From contig CP087965.1 of the NCBI GenBank assembly GCA_024703855.1, positions 1,558,001-1,622,000 of the forward strand: 64,000 bases of DNA. The letters run 5' to 3'. This document shows positions 63,168-64,000 of the stretch, piece by piece; position 1 is the stretch's first letter; every line of letters starts with the position of its first letter. Below the pieces are notes generated by a model. The model searched no databases. It was not told where the DNA came from and was given only the letters and a program-made list of their open reading frames with translations. This DNA comes from Polaromonas sp. P2-4 (lineage in GTDB: Bacteria > Pseudomonadota > Gammaproteobacteria > Burkholderiales > Burkholderiaceae_C). Position numbers and translations under genes: made by a program.

Positions 63168-64000
63168 ATGCTATACAAATTTCTTTTCAGCGCTGCACTT
63201 TCGACAGCGCTATCGGCCAGCCTGTTAAGCCCAGCAGCGGCCCAAAACGGCTCTTCAGCCAATGGCGCAGCGGGCGACAACCTGATGCTGGAGATGAACA
63301 AGGCCTTCCGGCGCGGCGACAAAAACCGGCTGGCGCAGCTGCTGCCACAGGCCAGGGGCCACGCGCTGGAACCCTGGGCCGCCTACTGGGAACTCAAAGC
63401 CCGCCTGCCTGAAGCCAGCGCGCAGGAAGTGCAGGACTTTTTAAGCCGTTATGCCGGCAGCTACCAGGAAGACCGGCTGCGCAACGACTGGTTGCTGCTG
63501 CTCGGCCAGCGCCGCGACTGGGTCGCCTTTGCGGCCGAATACCCCAACTTCCGCATGAACGACGACAAGGAAGTGCGCTGCTACGCCTTGCTAGTGGAGC
63601 ATCTGAAAAATCCGGCGCAGGATGCGCGCCTGGCCGATGAAGTGCGCAAAAACTGGCAGTCGCAGCGCGATGCCGACGATGGTTGCACCGCAGCCGCTGA
63701 ACAGCTGGTGGGCGCGAAAAACCTCACGCCGCAGGATGTCTGGCAAAAAGCGCGGCTGGCGACCGAGGCCAACCGACCGCGCGCCGCAGCGGCCGCAGTG
63801 CAGATCATTGCGCCCGAAGCCATGGGCATGGTGACCGAGCTGAACGCCAGCCCCATCAAATTCCTCACTGGAAAACACCTGGCCATCAGCAAGGTGCGCA
63901 GGGAAATCATCACGCTGGCACTGGTCAAGATGGCCAGCACCGACATTGACGGTGCAGCCTTCCAGATGGAAAACAAGTGGGGCATGCAGCTGAGCACCGA
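63168..64000 (+). CDS. Soluble lytic murein transglycosylase (Slt family), 3' partial
   Basis: The frame opens at the ATG at 63168 (MLYKFLFSAALSTALSASLL) with a signal peptide ending near AAAQN, and runs without stop to the window edge (277 codons). The visible part is the alpha-superhelical U-domain of Slt70-type enzymes: LMLEMNKAFRRGDKNRLAQLLPQARGHALEPWAAYWELK, EVQDFLSRYAGSYQEDRLRNDWLLLLG, and DDGCTAAAEQL. The catalytic C-terminal domain with the Glu lies outside. It acts in the periplasm on peptidoglycan, cutting between MurNAc and GlcNAc. Confidence 0.85.
   Translation, partial: MLYKFLFSAALSTALSASLLSPAAAQNGSSANGAAGDNLMLEMNKAFRRGDKNRLAQLLPQARGHALEPWAAYWELKARLPEASAQEVQDFLSRYAGSYQEDRLRNDWLLLLGQRRDWVAFAAEYPNFRMNDDKEVRCYALLVEHLKNPAQDARLADEVRKNWQSQRDADDGCTAAAEQLVGAKNLTPQDVWQKARLATEANRPRAAAAAVQIIAPEAMGMVTELNASPIKFLTGKHLAISKVRREIITLALVKMASTDIDGAAFQMENKWGMQLST

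Noticed and set aside
1..64000. CRISPR array, tRNA or rRNA genes
   Set aside because: No regularly spaced direct repeats, no cloverleaf-like segments ending in CCA and no rRNA-like blocks were recognised.

Overview
The window looks like a betaproteobacterial chromosome, most likely Comamonadaceae (Polaromonas/Rhodoferax-like). The evidence is the gene content: GlmS/GlmU, Bug-type solute receptors, tandem DUF2917 proteins and a LysR-rich background. A 17-bp palindrome family and a stop-codon-adjacent GC-rich repeat also recur in the right third. No rRNA, tRNA or CRISPR array was recognised.

Region 1 (1-7.7 kb) is the end of a mobile island. A RecD-like helicase, cut by the window edge, is followed without gaps by a tyrosine recombinase, a large second recombinase-like protein and a small DNA-binding-type protein. 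I recognise the last three as a Gamma-Mobile-Trio (GmtY-GmtZ-GmtX). Any cargo would lie to the left, outside the window. Region 2 (8-13 kb) holds a MocR regulator divergent from a PaiB-like flavoprotein, a LysE exporter, and an intact ISKra4-family insertion sequence with 22-bp inverted repeats.

Region 3 (13-36 kb) is a patchwork catabolic cluster. It contains a UxaA-type sugar-acid dehydratase, an XylX-like FAH-fold dehydratase and a ketoglutarate-semialdehyde dehydrogenase, which suggest a Weimberg-like route to 2-oxoglutarate. It also holds three Gfo/Idh/MocA oxidoreductases, SDR and aldo-keto reductases, an AroE-like enzyme, a sugar-type ABC importer, two IclR regulators, two hydratases and two nearly identical FAH-family hydrolases. 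One hydrolase copy still carries the last codons of a lost hydratase. Region 4 (36-40.6 kb) is debris: a FadB-like gene, a thiolase and a Bug receptor that are both truncated at one shared breakpoint, and a porin fragment.

Region 5 (40.6-64 kb) is core chromosome: glmS, an Lrp regulator, glmU, a BLUF photoreceptor, a metallo-hydrolase, a tfoX-like gene split by a 270-bp MITE, and two DUF2917 genes. It also has an eight-gene D-amino-acid/peptide operon (peptide ABC importer, D-amino-acid deaminase, RpiR regulator, N-acyl-D-amino-acid deacylase). That operon is divergent from ridA across a promoter with two TGAAA-N5-TTTCA palindromes. The window ends in a 5-formyl-THF cyclo-ligase gene and the start of a lytic transglycosylase gene.

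From about 21 kb rightward many genes, including the normally essential glmS and glmU, are broken by single-base indels, mostly in G/C or A/T runs. I saw none in the first 20.8 kb. Much of this may be consensus error rather than decay, so frameshifted genes are given as full spans with the shift positions stated.
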